The notes: a model not told the origin generated them from the sequence alone. 64,000 nt of DNA from Thermocaproicibacter melissae (GCF_024498295.1 NZ_CP101827.1:1802001-1866000); one strand, 5' to 3'; positions 1 to 9,911 are shown, counted from the stretch's first letter. Numbers and translations are program-made.

Positions 1-2417
1 GGAAGAACGCGAATACCCAGCCGCAGGCATTCGGCAATATAAGTGGAAAGCTTATTGGTATTATCCAGCACGCTTGTGAGCAGCGAAGCCATATATTCGC
101 GCGGATAATGGCACTTGAGGTACGCCGTCTGGTAACTGACAACGGCGTAAGCCGCAGCGTGGGACTTATTGAACGCATACGAAGCGAAACTTGCCATTTC
201 ACCGTAAATGGCTTCGGCGGTCGCTTCGTCAACGCCGCGGCGCACACAGCCTTCAACGATGACATTTCCGTTCTCATCCGTCAGACCGTGGATGAAAATC
301 TCCTTTTCACGCGCCATAACATCTTTTTTCTTCTTGCTCATAGCGCGGCGCACGATATCGGCACGGCCGAGCGAATAACCGGCGAGCGTGCGGAAAATCT
401 GCATCACTTGCTCCTGATAGACGATGCAGCCGTTTGTAACGCTCAGAATATCCTTCAGGAGAGGATGGCGATATGTGATTTTGTCCGGATGATGGCGGTT
501 TTCGAGGTAGCGCGGAATGGATTCCATCGGGCCGGGGCGGTAAAGCGAAATAACGGCAATGAGGTCTTCAATGCTTTCCGGGTGAAGCTGCACCATCACG
601 TTGCGCATTCCGCCGGATTCAAACTGGAACACGCCGTCCGTCGTTCCGGCAGCAAGCATCTCAAAGACTTCATGGTCGTCCATCGGGATATTCTCAATGC
701 GGAAGCCCGGTTCCCGTTTCTCAATCATATCCTGCGCCCTGCGGATAACCGAAAGGTTGCGCAGGCCGAGGAAGTCCATTTTCAGCAGGCCAAGCTCGTC
801 CAAAGCCGTCATGGTGTACTGCGTTACAACGGAATCGCCGTTCTTGGCAAGCGGAACATATTCCGAAACAGGCCTATCGGTGATAACCACACCGGCGGCG
901 TGGGTCGAGGCGTTGCGCGGCATGCCCTCGAGCCGACGCGCCATGTCAATCAGTTTTTTCACCTGCGGGTCGGAGTCGTAACGCTGTTTGAGCTCCCCGG
1001 AGGCCTCCAAAGCTTTATCAAGCGTGATATTTAGCTCCGAGGGAATCAGCTTGGCAATTTCATCCACCGCCGCGTACGACATGGCCATCGCCCTGCCGAC
1101 GTCGCGGATGGAGCCCCTTGCCGCCATGGTGCCGAATGTGACAATCTGCGCCACATGGTCGCTGCCGTATTTGTTCACCACATAATCAATCATTTCCGGG
1201 CGGCGGTCATCCGCAAAGTCGATATCGAAATCCGGCATACTGACGCGCTCCGGATTCAGGAAGCGTTCAAACAGCAGATTGTAGCGAATCGGGTCTATGC
1301 CCGTGATTCCAATGCAGTAAGCCGCAAGGCTGCCAGCGCCCGAGCCGCGGCCGGGGCCGACAGGAATACCGACTTCTTTGGCGTGGCGGACAAAATCGTG
1401 CACGATGAGGTAGTAGTTGACGTACCCCATCTTCTCAATCGTTTCAAGCTCGTAATTTAGCCTGTCGCGAATCGACTGGTCTGGATTTTCTCCGTAGCGG
1501 CGGATGAGGCCTTCCATGCAAAGGCGGCGAAAATAGGCGACATTGTCTTCGCCCGTAGGCGTATCGAAACGAGGCAGCTTGGTTTTGCCGAATTCAAACT
1601 CCACATTGCAGCGCTCGGCAATTTTCACTGTGTTGTCAGCGGCCTCCGGCAGCTGCGGGAACAGGGCGCGCATCTCTTCTTCCGTCTTGAAGTAAAACTG
1701 GTCGCTGCCGAACTCCATGCCGTCTTTGTCTTCGATAGTATGGTTCGTCTGGATGCAAAGCAGAATGCGGTGCATTTCGCTGTCTTCGGGGTTGATATAG
1801 TGGCAGTCATTCGTGACCACAAGCGGAATTCCCGTTTCGCGCGCGATGCGGATGATGGAGGGGTTGATTGCTTTCTGTTCCCGTAGGCCGTGGTCCTGCA
1901 GCTCAAGGTAGAAATTGCCCCTGCCGAAAATGCTGTCATAGTGAAGGGCAGCCTGCTTTGCGGCTTCATAGTCCCCTGCAGTGAGGTCGCGCGCGACCTC
2001 ACCCGCTAGGCACGCCGAGAGGGCTATGAGACCTTCATGGTACTGCTCAAGCAGTTCAAAATCGACGCGCGGCTTGGAATAGAACCCCTCCGTCCAAGAT
2101 TTCGACACCATGGCAATCAAGTTCCGGTAGCCGGTGTCATTTTCGCACAGCAGCACCAGATGGCGATGTTCGGAATCGAGTTCATGGACGCGGTCAAAGC
2201 GCGTGCGCTGTGCCACATAGACTTCGCAGCCGATAATCGGCTTAATGCCGCGGGCTTTTGCAGCCTTGTAAAAATCAATCGCGCCGTACATTACGCCGTG
2301 GTCGGTAATGGCAACAGCGGGCATATTTCGCTCCGCAGCAGTATCTACCAACTGTTTAATGCGGCAGGCGCCGTCAAGCAGGCTGTATTCACTGTGCACA
2401 TGGAGATGGACAAACAT
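1..2417 (-). CDS. dnaE: DNA polymerase III subunit alpha (partial, C-terminus beyond the window)
   Basis: Replicative polymerase catalytic subunit; about 805 N-terminal residues are visible and the reading frame runs off the left edge. The protein opens MFVHLHVHSEYSLLDG, the PHP-domain signature typical of DnaE. Further in, MPDFDIDFADDRRPEM carries the catalytic aspartates, and the GPGRGSGAGSLAAY and RPGPMESIPRYLENR blocks match the family. It follows whiA on the same strand after about 110 bases, the order common in Clostridia. The ATG at 2417 begins the conserved N-terminus exactly; a purine-rich GAAAGGG lies upstream but somewhat far, so the ribosome site is only moderate. Confidence 0.96.
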   Translation of the reverse strand, partial: MFVHLHVHSEYSLLDGACRIKQLVDTAAERNMPAVAITDHGVMYGAIDFYKAAKARGIKPIIGCEVYVAQRTRFDRVHELDSEHRHLVLLCENDTGYRNLIAMVSKSWTEGFYSKPRVDFELLEQYHEGLIALSACLAGEVARDLTAGDYEAAKQAALHYDSIFGRGNFYLELQDHGLREQKAINPSIIRIARETGIPLVVTNDCHYINPEDSEMHRILLCIQTNHTIEDKDGMEFGSDQFYFKTEEEMRALFPQLPEAADNTVKIAERCNVEFEFGKTKLPRFDTPTGEDNVAYFRRLCMEGLIRRYGENPDQSIRDRLNYELETIEKMGYVNYYLIVHDFVRHAKEVGIPVGPGRGSGAGSLAAYCIGITGIDPIRYNLLFERFLNPERVSMPDFDIDFADDRRPEMIDYVVNKYGSDHVAQIVTFGTMAARGSIRDVGRAMAMSYAAVDEIAKLIPSELNITLDKALEASGELKQRYDSDPQVKKLIDMARRLEGMPRNASTHAAGVVITDRPVSEYVPLAKNGDSVVTQYTMTALDELGLLKMDFLGLRNLSVIRRAQDMIEKREPGFRIENIPMDDHEVFEMLAAGTTDGVFQFESGGMRNVMVQLHPESIEDLIAVISLYRPGPMESIPRYLENRHHPDKITYRHPLLKDILSVTNGCIVYQEQVMQIFRTLAGYSLGRADIVRRAMSKKKKDVMAREKEIFIHGLTDENGNVIVEGCVRRGVDEATAEAIYGEMASFASYAFNKSHAAAYAVVSYQTAYLKCHYPREYMASLLTSVLDNTNKLSTYIAECLRLGIRVL

Positions 2418-2527
2418 AACGGCGCACACACCCTTTCAATCTAAAATCTCGCTTCTTTTCTTTGTGCTGAATTTGCCCAGCACCAGAAGATAAGTCCAGC
2501 ATCTCCTACAGAACCTCGTCAGGAACA

Positions 2528-3442
2528 CTACCGAAGCTTTGCGGCAAAAGCGAGGATTCGCTGAAGCCGGTGATGAACACCGGAACGACTCAGCGGAACG
2601 GAAAGCTGACTGCCGAGTTCGCGCAGCGACATATCCGGATTCTGCAAACGCAGTTCGGCAAGCTCCCGAAGGTCTTCCGGCAGGTCATCAAGCATTCCGT
2701 GTTTTTGAATCTTCTCGATTGCCAGCACTTCCTGCGCCGCGGCGGATGCCGTTTTTTCCAGATTCGCCGTTTCAAAATTCGTCTGGCGGTTCACGTTGTT
2801 GCGCAGGTTTTTGAGCATCTGCACCTGCATCAATTCCATTGCGGCGTTCGGTGCACCGAGGAACGTCAAAAAGTCCGCTACCCGCGAACCACCCTTGATG
2901 TAGACAACAAATGCGCCCTTTCTGCGCGAGACGCGGGGAACAAGGTCAAGTTCCAAAATGTCGCGGATACATCCGGCAAGGTCGTTTGCAAGGTTCATGT
3001 ACGGCACAGCAAATTCCAGACGATATTCACGTTCCGGTGACGTTACGGTTCCGCAGGAAAGGAACGCGCCGCGCAAAAAAGCTGCCTGGCAGCAGTCGTT
3101 TTCCATGTTGGCAAAGCCAATATGCAAATTTATCTCGTGGCCGGTGTGGCCAAAGCAGGCGAGGACTTTCCTTGCTTCCTCCTCTCCGACTGCGGAAACC
3201 GTGCAGACCACGGCATCCTTCTTGCGTGCCTGCGGGGCTGAAACATCCATAACGGCTCCCGCTACCTCAGCCGCGAACTGAGCCGCGCGGCGCGCAGTAG
3301 CAAGGTTCTCCGTCGTCAGAGACACTCCCTGCAAGGAAAAGCTGTGCCCGAACAAAAGCAGGCCGTAGCATTCCGCCTTTCGACAGCAACGCTGCGGCTC
3401 AATCCTGCACAGTTCGTTTTTGGTATCCGACGCAAACGACAT
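2528..3442 (-). CDS. whiA: WhiA-family DNA-binding regulator
   Basis: 304 residues, the normal length of WhiA/YvcL, a conserved Gram-positive DNA-binding protein linked to division and, in actinomycetes, sporulation. It begins MSFASDTKNELCRIE and has the LAGLIDADG-like N-terminal half (LRGAFLSCGTVTSPEREYRL) followed by a C-terminal helix-turn-helix (LRELGSQLSVPLSRSGVHHR). ATG at 3442 is preceded by GGAGG at good spacing. rapZ ends only 12 bases upstream. In most Firmicutes yvcK/glmR lies between rapZ and whiA; here it does not. Confidence 0.96.
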   Translation of the reverse strand: MSFASDTKNELCRIEPQRCCRKAECYGLLLFGHSFSLQGVSLTTENLATARRAAQFAAEVAGAVMDVSAPQARKKDAVVCTVSAVGEEEARKVLACFGHTGHEINLHIGFANMENDCCQAAFLRGAFLSCGTVTSPEREYRLEFAVPYMNLANDLAGCIRDILELDLVPRVSRRKGAFVVYIKGGSRVADFLTFLGAPNAAMELMQVQMLKNLRNNVNRQTNFETANLEKTASAAAQEVLAIEKIQKHGMLDDLPEDLRELAELRLQNPDMSLRELGSQLSVPLSRSGVHHRLQRILAFAAKLR

Positions 3443-3454
3443 TTGGGACCTCCG

Positions 3455-4315
3455 CTACTTTCTTTGAATATCTCTGTGGTTGACACTCACGCGCAGATTC
3501 TGCTCAATCAGGTGTTCATACAGCACCTGTGCAAGCGTAACGGAACGGTGGTGCCCTCCGGTGCAGCCAATGGCAATCACGAGCTGGCTTTTTCCTTCGT
3601 TGCAGTAGAGCGGAATCATGTAGTCAATGAGGCTGAACAAACGAGAAACAAAGCCCTTTGTTTCTTCGGAGCCCAGGACATAGTCCTGAACCGGCTTGTC
3701 GAGGCCTGTCAGGTGTTTGAGGTTCTCCACATAGAACGGGTTCGGCAGACACCTTACGTCGAACACGAGGTCGGCCTCCGTAGGCATTCCGAATTTGAAG
3801 CCGAACGAAAGGCAATGAATCTTCATGGCATCGGAAGCATCGCCGAGGAACAAGCTCGAAATGCGTTCTTTGAGTTGAGCGGGTGAAAGATAGGAAGTAT
3901 CAATGATGTAATCCGCACGTTCCTTGACGGGGCGAAGTACATCCCGTTCCAGCTTGACGGCCTGTTCCAGCGATCCGAGGCAGTTTTCTGCAAGCGGATG
4001 TTTGCGCCTTGTTTCTTTAAACCGGTTGATGAGGACGTAATCGCTGGCATCGAGAAACAGGATTTTATAAACTTTGCGCTCTGCGTCCATCTGGTCAAGC
4101 GTAGAGAGCAGCTTGGAGAACATATCGCCGCCGCGGATATCGGTCACGACTGCAACGTGCGACAGCGAACCGTGCGACTGCTGCGCCATTTCATAAAATG
4201 TCTGAATCAGCTGCGGCGGAATGTTGTCGGCACAGAAAAAGCCGATGTCCTCCAATGCGTTGATTGCGCGTGTTTTCCCAGCTCCTGAAAGTCCCGTTAC
4301 AATGATAAAATCCAT
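3455..4315 (-). CDS. rapZ: RapZ/YvcJ-family nucleotide-binding protein
   Basis: 286-residue P-loop protein of the RapZ (YvcJ) family, an RNase-adapter or nucleotide-binding regulator. Walker A is GLSGAGKT at residues 8-15; IVTDIRGG and the C-terminal IGCTGGHHRSVTLAQ block, which binds nucleotide or metabolite in RapZ, are present. I chose the ATG at 4315 because AAGGAGAG sits just upstream and the family starts with this MDFIIVTGLSGAGK; an in-frame extension would run into the murB end. It belongs to the hprK-PHP-murB-rapZ-whiA run. Confidence 0.95.
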   Translation of the reverse strand: MDFIIVTGLSGAGKTRAINALEDIGFFCADNIPPQLIQTFYEMAQQSHGSLSHVAVVTDIRGGDMFSKLLSTLDQMDAERKVYKILFLDASDYVLINRFKETRRKHPLAENCLGSLEQAVKLERDVLRPVKERADYIIDTSYLSPAQLKERISSLFLGDASDAMKIHCLSFGFKFGMPTEADLVFDVRCLPNPFYVENLKHLTGLDKPVQDYVLGSEETKGFVSRLFSLIDYMIPLYCNEGKSQLVIAIGCTGGHHRSVTLAQVLYEHLIEQNLRVSVNHRDIQRK

Positions 4316-4343
4316 AGTCTCTCCTTCATCCGTTCCTGCAGCC

Positions 4344-5252
4344 CTATTCTGCAGTTCTAATTTCACATTCCAGTTCTACGCCTGTCTCACGCAGAACGGT
4401 TTCCTGAATCAAGGAAATCAGTTTTTTCACATCATCGCAGGTTGCGCCGCCAAGGTTCACAATAAAGCCTGCGTGCTTCTCGCTGACAGCTGCCCCGCCG
4501 ATGCGTTTTCCTTTTAGGCCACACTGCTCAATGAGGGTGCCTGCATAGTGTCCCGCAGGGCGCTTGAAGACGCTTCCCGCACTCGGAAGTTCCAGCGGCT
4601 GCTTACTTTTGCGGCGATTAAAAAGGTCGTCCATTCTCGCCGTGATAGCTTCCCGGTCGCCGTGCTTCAGTTGCACCTGAAGCGAAGTGATGATATATCC
4701 GTTTTCGGAATATGCGCTGTGGCGGTATCCGTAATGCAGGTCGCTGCCGGAAATGGTTCCGCAGGTTCCGTCCTGCGTCACATGCGAACAGGAGGTGATA
4801 ACCTCCGACATACAGTGTTCATAGGCACCCGCATTCATATAGGCAGCGCCGCCCGCCGAACCCGGAATTCCCCATGCGAACTCCATTCCGGTGAGTGACT
4901 GATCCCTCGCAAAGGCGCAAAGCGCCGCGAGGGATGCACCTGCGCCGCACACAATGGACGTTTCGCCGCACATGGATATTTTTTTGAAATCTCCGCTGAG
5001 CAGAATCACGGCGCCGCGGATTCCGCGGTCTGACACAAGCAGATTGGAACCGTTACCGAGCGGGGTCACTCGCACACCTGTTTCAAATGCACGCGCGCAT
5101 ATCTTTTGCAGCGCCTGCAAATTTTCAACGGTAAGGAACAGGTCTGCAGGCCCGCCAATACGGAATGTGGTGTGCTGGCTCATCGGTTCGTTAAAGACAG
5201 CCTCGCATCCAAGTGAACGGGCGTACTCCGCAAGCTTCTCTATTTCGTTCAT
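4344..5252 (-). CDS. murB: UDP-N-acetylenolpyruvoylglucosamine reductase
   Basis: 302-residue FAD enzyme that reduces UDP-GlcNAc-enolpyruvate to UDP-MurNAc in peptidoglycan precursor synthesis. The FAD-binding N-terminus has HTTFRIGGPADLF and PLGNGSNLLV; the catalytic region has GSVFKRPAGHYAGTLIE with the active-site serine region, and GYRHSAYSENG fits the shorter MurB type. ATG at 5252. It sits between the PHP phosphatase and rapZ with short gaps (12 and 28 bases), consistent with one transcript. Confidence 0.97.
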   Translation of the reverse strand: MNEIEKLAEYARSLGCEAVFNEPMSQHTTFRIGGPADLFLTVENLQALQKICARAFETGVRVTPLGNGSNLLVSDRGIRGAVILLSGDFKKISMCGETSIVCGAGASLAALCAFARDQSLTGMEFAWGIPGSAGGAAYMNAGAYEHCMSEVITSCSHVTQDGTCGTISGSDLHYGYRHSAYSENGYIITSLQVQLKHGDREAITARMDDLFNRRKSKQPLELPSAGSVFKRPAGHYAGTLIEQCGLKGKRIGGAAVSEKHAGFIVNLGGATCDDVKKLISLIQETVLRETGVELECEIRTAE

Positions 5253-5264
5253 GTGACCCTCCGT

Positions 5265-6041
5265 TTATTTGCCGCGGAAAACGCTTGTGTACTCTCTAAG
5301 GTAGGCTTCAAAGCGCTCCGCACTGGAATTGACGACAAGCTCCTCCGGAAATTCAAGTTCCTCAAGCAGCCTCAGGCTGTTTGGGAATTCGCCGATGTAA
5401 GTGGAAAAATGTGCATCGCTGTCCACAATAATCGGAACACTGTGTTTCTTGCAGAGTTCCATGATTTTTTTGCAGTTCGGCACAGAGCTTTTCCTGCCGG
5501 AAAACGTGGCTTCATTGAGTTCCACCAGCTTGCCGTTTCTGGCGAACTCCTTTACGACCGCTTCATAATCATAGACATACTCCTGAGTTCCGCTGTGGCC
5601 GATGACGTTAATGTGAGGATTTTTCGCAATATTCAGCCATGCGTTCGTGACTTCTTCGATGGAAGCAGGTTTTGAGGACGGAGTCTTCCGGAAGGTTCCG
5701 TCTTCGCAAATGGTATACTGCCCGAACACCGGCGGATGAATGGAGGCAACCACCCAGTCCAGCGAATTTAAGTCGCCCGGGAGAAGGTCGGTATGGCCTT
5801 CCGCATCAATGATGTTTGTTTCCTCCCCGCGGAGGACAAGAACGCCTTCCACATATCTCGGAAGTCCTCTCAAGCAGGTAAAATACCACGGTCCGGGCGC
5901 TCCCGGCATCAGAACGCCGTGGTCGGTAATCGCGATGGCATAAAGGCCTTTCTGCGCTGCCGCATGGATATTTTCCTGAACTGTGCTGTATGCATGTGTG
6001 GAAGCAATGGTATGGGTATGGGTATCAGCGATAAGTCTCAT
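5265..6041 (-). CDS. PHP-domain metal-dependent phosphatase (YcdX-like)
   Basis: 258 residues. Metal-binding motifs of the PHP fold are clear: DTHTHT near the N-terminus, ITDHGVLMPG, the metal-coordinating Glu in LRGEETNIID, VIGHSG and IVDSDAHFS near the C-terminus. The arrangement matches YcdX/YcdX-like phosphoesterases. I chose the ATG at 6041 because the conserved fold begins MRLIADTHTHT; upstream codons would overlap hprK. The substrate is not evident. It is inserted between hprK and murB, a neighbourhood seen in Clostridia. Confidence 0.88.
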   Translation of the reverse strand: MRLIADTHTHTIASTHAYSTVQENIHAAAQKGLYAIAITDHGVLMPGAPGPWYFTCLRGLPRYVEGVLVLRGEETNIIDAEGHTDLLPGDLNSLDWVVASIHPPVFGQYTICEDGTFRKTPSSKPASIEEVTNAWLNIAKNPHINVIGHSGTQEYVYDYEAVVKEFARNGKLVELNEATFSGRKSSVPNCKKIMELCKKHSVPIIVDSDAHFSTYIGEFPNSLRLLEELEFPEELVVNSSAERFEAYLREYTSVFRGK

Positions 6042-6069
6042 CTTTTTGTTCCAGCTTTCCCTTCGTTCG

Positions 6070-7032
6070 TTAGAAGTCCAGTTGCAATTTTGTCTCGGTC
6101 TGCGGCATATCTTCCGCATTGAAACCGAGGTTTTTCATCAGTTCCTGAGCCGCATTGTAGCCCATCTTCTTCTGGCGATTATTCATGGCGGCAACTTCAA
6201 TGATGACAGCGAGGTTACGGCCCGGTTTGACCGGAATTGTCAAAACCGGCACCTTGATGCCGAGAATCTCGGTATACTCGTTATCCAAACCCATACGGTC
6301 ATAGGTTTTCTGGTCATTCCAGATCTCAAGATTAATGACCATATCAATTTTTTCCGTCAGCTTGACGGCGCCCATACCGAAAATACGGCGGGCATTGATA
6401 ATCCCTATGCCGCGCAGCTCAATAAAATGCTTGATGTTATCGGGTGCCTCGCCTACTAGCGAAATGGCCGAAACCCTCTTAATCACAACGGCATCGTCCG
6501 CAATGAGGCGGTGGCCGCGCTTGATAAGCTCAATGGCTGTTTCACTTTTGCCGACGCCGCTGTCGCCCACAAGGAGAATTCCTTCGCCGTATACCTCCAC
6601 CAGTACACCGTGACGGGTGATGCGGGGAGCCATTTCCACGTTCATGTAGGAAACGAGGCGTGCCACAAGGCTTGAAGTGGTTTCAGCCGTGGACAGAAGC
6701 GGAACACCGTTGTTTTTCGACGCCTCCACAAGTTCCGGCACAGGTTTCAGGCCGCGTGCGATAATTGCCGCCGGCGGCTTCTTGGAAAAAAGCTCATTGA
6801 GCACCTTCGAGCGCCTTTCTGAGCTGATGGAATTGAGGAACGCCGTTTCCGCTTTACCGAATATTACAATCCGCTTTGGATCGTAATAATCATAGAAACC
6901 GTTCAGTTCAAGGCCAGGACGGTTCACATCGGTAGAGGAGATTAAAATCTCGTCCGGATTCCCAGGCATACTGATGACATCAAGAGAGAGTTCTTTAATC
7001 ACTTTGGAAAGGGAAACGGTATAATTGGTCAT
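6070..7032 (-). CDS. hprK: HPr kinase/phosphorylase
   Basis: 320-residue bifunctional enzyme that phosphorylates and dephosphorylates HPr on serine in Gram-positive carbon catabolite control. The Walker A GDSGVGKS is at residues 156-163 and the HprK signature IELRGIGIINARRIFG at about 204-219. The N-terminal half is the usual HprK receiver-like domain. ATG at 7032 follows AGAGGCGG; the upstream in-frame TTG is less likely. First gene of the minus-strand housekeeping run, with a promoter at about 7080-7108. Confidence 0.97.
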   Translation of the reverse strand: MTNYTVSLSKVIKELSLDVISMPGNPDEILISSTDVNRPGLELNGFYDYYDPKRIVIFGKAETAFLNSISSERRSKVLNELFSKKPPAAIIARGLKPVPELVEASKNNGVPLLSTAETTSSLVARLVSYMNVEMAPRITRHGVLVEVYGEGILLVGDSGVGKSETAIELIKRGHRLIADDAVVIKRVSAISLVGEAPDNIKHFIELRGIGIINARRIFGMGAVKLTEKIDMVINLEIWNDQKTYDRMGLDNEYTEILGIKVPVLTIPVKPGRNLAVIIEVAAMNNRQKKMGYNAAQELMKNLGFNAEDMPQTETKLQLDF

Positions 7033-7079
7033 TGGGATTCCGCCTCTTTCGTTCAAAATCTGCTATTTATTTCTTTTTT

Positions 7080-7108
7080 ATTATAACCCAATGAGCACCG
7101 ACATGAAA
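7080..7108 (-). promoter_or_regulatory. Promoter upstream of hprK run
   Basis: On the minus strand TTTCAT (7103-7108), a 17-base spacer and a perfect TATAAT (7080-7085) lie about 50 bases before the hprK ATG. The -35 is weak; the -10 and placement are good. Confidence 0.55.
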
Positions 7109-7242
7109 GCAGATAACCGCAAAAAAATAAAAGAGATTTTGTACAAAAGATTCCAGAATCGAAATTTTATATATTGCTAAAATAGAATCATCGCGAAAAT
7201 CTTTTCGTTAATGATAGAGAAAATAAAAAGTGGAGGATGCCT

Positions 7243-9651
7243 ATGCAGTATGGTTATTTTGACGACCTGAACCGCGAATATGTCATTACCCGGCCGGATA
7301 CTCCCGCGCCATGGGCAAACTACCTCGGCTCACCCGCATACGGAGCGATTCTGTCGAACAACGCCGGCGGATACAGCTTCGTGAAATCCGGGGCAAATGG
7401 ACGAATTCTGCGCTACCGCTTCAATGCGGACGACAAGCCCGGACGTTATGTCTACCTGCGCGACCGCAGCAGCGGGGACTACTGGTCGGTTTCCTGGCAG
7501 CCGGTTGCAAAGCCTCTTTCACAGTTCCACAGCGAGTGCCGCCACGGCACGGGATATTCTGTGATTTCTTCGGAATATTCCGGCATTCGGGCCGAAGTGC
7601 TGTACTATGTACCGATTGGGCAGACCTATGAAGTCTGGCGGGTTCATGTGGAAAACAAAAGCGGAGAAAAAAGGAACCTCTCTGCGGTGGGCTTTGCCGA
7701 ACTGACAAATGCCAACAACTACGAGCAGGACGGCGTTAATCTTCAGTATTCCCAGTTTATCAGCCGAACCTACATAAAGCATGGTCAGATGATTGTGCAG
7801 ACCATCAACGAAAACTGCCTGCTGAGCGAAAACTGCGGTCTGAAAGATGAATCCAATGGTGTGCAGCGCTTTTTCGCGCTTGCCGGAGCGCCTGTCACCT
7901 CTTATTGCGGAGACCGCGATGTGTTTCTCGGAGCTTACCATAGCTATTCCAATCCGGAAACGATTGAGCGCGGCAGCTGCGGGAACGAGGATTGCTACAA
8001 CGGCAACCCATGCGGCGCGCTGCAGACGGATTTCACGCTTGCCCCCGGCGAAAGCTGTGAATTCTGCTTTTTGCTCGGCGCACACTTTGAAAAGGAAGCA
8101 AAGGAAATTCTCGACGGCTATATCGCCGATCCGAGCCGCCCCAACCGCGAAGTGGACGAGCTGAAACGTGTCTGGGGTGAGAGGCTCAGCGGCCTGACAG
8201 TTCATACGCCGGACAAGAAGTTTGACTCCATGGTCAACATCTGGAACGCCTACCAATGCTTCATTACCTTTACTTGGTCACGTGCGGCGTCGTTTATCTA
8301 CTGCGGCCTGCGTGACGGCTTCGGCTACCGCGACGAAGTGCAGGACCTGGAAGGTATCCTACACCTTGACCCGGAGATGGCGCTCGGCAAGTTGCGCATG
8401 ATGATTTCGGGTCAGGTTTCCAACGGTGCGGGGCTGCCGCTCATTCCTTATGACTACCGTCCCGGTCATGTGAAGCTCCCCGGCGAGGTGGGCTACAACT
8501 ATGATTCTTACCGCGGAGATGACGCGCTCTGGCTGTTCCCCGCTGTCTGGAAATATATCTGCGAAACCGGCAAGACGGAGTTCCTCGACGAAATTATCCC
8601 GTTTGCGGACAAGGGCGAGGCCACAGTTTACGAGCACCTCAAACGCGCCATTTCGTTCAGCCAGACACACAGCGGCAGCCACGGTCTCCCTGCCGGTCTT
8701 TACGCGGACTGGAACGACTGCCTGCGCCTCGGCGAACAGGGAGAATCCGTGTTCATTGCGTTCCAGCTGTACCTTGCCATGGACATTTTGAAAAAGATTG
8801 CCGTGATGCGGCACGACAAAGAGACCGAAAAGCAGATGACAGCCGATGCCGCAAAGTTGAAGAAGTCGATTTTTGAAAACTGCTGGCAAGGCGACCGTTT
8901 CATCCGCGGAATTCGTGCCGACGGTGTGAAGGTCGGCTCTGCGGGCGACCCCGAGGCTGACTTCTGGCTGAATCCGCAGTCATGGGCGGTCATCAGCGGA
9001 TGTGCGGACAGCGAGCAGGGCAAGACGGTTCTGGAAAACGTCGAGAATCGCCTTCTTACGGAATACGGTGCAGCACTGTTTGAACCGCCTTACCGCGAAC
9101 ACGGTTTTGACGGTGCAAGGATGCTGCTGTTCAATGCCTCGACAAAAGAAAATGCGGGAATTTTCTCGCAGACGCAAGGCTGGCTGATTCTTGCGGAAGC
9201 GCTGCTCGGCCGCGGCGATGCCGCTTACCGCTGCTTCCGTGCCTGCAACCCTGCCGAAATGAACGAAAAAGCGGAAATCCGCGTCATTGAACCCTACGTT
9301 CACGGCCAAAGCACCGAGGGAATTCACAGTCCTCATTTTGGCAGATCTCACGTTCACTGGCTGACCGGAACCGCCACCACCGTCATGGTAAGCTGTGTGG
9401 AAGGCATACTGGGCCTGCGCCCGACTCCTGACGGTATTGTGATTTCACCTTCCGTCCCGTCCGATTGGAAAGAGTTTACCATGCGGAAAGTGTTCCGCGG
9501 CAAGGTTTTGAACATTACCGTCCGTAACCCAGACGGTGCGCAGGGCGGCAAAACCGAAATTGTGCTAAACGGCACCAACCTCCACAGTGATTTCATCTCG
9601 GCTGATTTGCTTCAGTCTGAAAACGAAGTCGTTGTTACAATGGTGAAATAA
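7243..9651 (+). CDS. GH94 beta-glycoside phosphorylase (cellobiose/chitobiose phosphorylase-like)
   Basis: 802-residue cytosolic glycoside phosphorylase; the family splits beta-linked disaccharides with phosphate to give a sugar 1-phosphate. The N-terminus MQYGYFDDLNREYVITRPDT and the (alpha/alpha)6-barrel motif YADWNDCLRLGEQGES are diagnostic of GH94; the candidate catalytic Asp is D492 in WNDC. Length fits cellobiose or N,N'-diacetylchitobiose phosphorylase (about 800-810). Specificity cannot be settled by eye. I start at 7243 rather than the ATG at 7237 because GGAGG (7232-7236) abuts the first ATG but is correctly spaced for the second. It stands alone, with a terminator downstream; no sugar transporter is adjacent. 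Confidence 0.9.
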   Translation: MQYGYFDDLNREYVITRPDTPAPWANYLGSPAYGAILSNNAGGYSFVKSGANGRILRYRFNADDKPGRYVYLRDRSSGDYWSVSWQPVAKPLSQFHSECRHGTGYSVISSEYSGIRAEVLYYVPIGQTYEVWRVHVENKSGEKRNLSAVGFAELTNANNYEQDGVNLQYSQFISRTYIKHGQMIVQTINENCLLSENCGLKDESNGVQRFFALAGAPVTSYCGDRDVFLGAYHSYSNPETIERGSCGNEDCYNGNPCGALQTDFTLAPGESCEFCFLLGAHFEKEAKEILDGYIADPSRPNREVDELKRVWGERLSGLTVHTPDKKFDSMVNIWNAYQCFITFTWSRAASFIYCGLRDGFGYRDEVQDLEGILHLDPEMALGKLRMMISGQVSNGAGLPLIPYDYRPGHVKLPGEVGYNYDSYRGDDALWLFPAVWKYICETGKTEFLDEIIPFADKGEATVYEHLKRAISFSQTHSGSHGLPAGLYADWNDCLRLGEQGESVFIAFQLYLAMDILKKIAVMRHDKETEKQMTADAAKLKKSIFENCWQGDRFIRGIRADGVKVGSAGDPEADFWLNPQSWAVISGCADSEQGKTVLENVENRLLTEYGAALFEPPYREHGFDGARMLLFNASTKENAGIFSQTQGWLILAEALLGRGDAAYRCFRACNPAEMNEKAEIRVIEPYVHGQSTEGIHSPHFGRSHVHWLTGTATTVMVSCVEGILGLRPTPDGIVISPSVPSDWKEFTMRKVFRGKVLNITVRNPDGAQGGKTEIVLNGTNLHSDFISADLLQSENEVVVTMVK

Positions 9652-9669
9652 TTTCCTCCACTTTTCGTG

Positions 9670-9705
9670 CAAAGAACCGCTGCCATGACCGGCAGCGGTT
9701 CTTTG
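9670..9705 (+). terminator. Terminator after GH94 gene
   Basis: Perfect 15-base inverted repeat CAAAGAACCGCTGCC / GGCAGCGGTTCTTTG with a 6-base loop, followed by a T-rich stretch. Confidence 0.9.
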
Positions 9706-9911
9706 CTTTTCACTGCTTTTGAGGGATTACCTTTATGGATTCTTCAGCGGCTTTCAGTGTCTCAGGGGTAAAGCAAAAAAACCAAACTTTCTTCATTCTC
9801 CTTAACCAATGTAATATCAACCAATGACCAGCAGTTTGATTGTAGCACGGTAACAGATTGATTCCTGACGGAAAGCGTCAAAAAACGAGATATCATTTTG
9901 AGAAACACAAA
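9706..9911. other. Intergenic, possible remnant of a minus-strand reading frame
   Basis: No intact gene. On the minus strand a short frame ends with residues like TPETLKAAEESIKVIPQKQ before a stop near 9714, and a neighbouring frame reads SLVDITLVKENEESLVF. Together they look like the frameshifted tail of an old gene, but the stretch is too short to identify. Confidence 0.25.
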
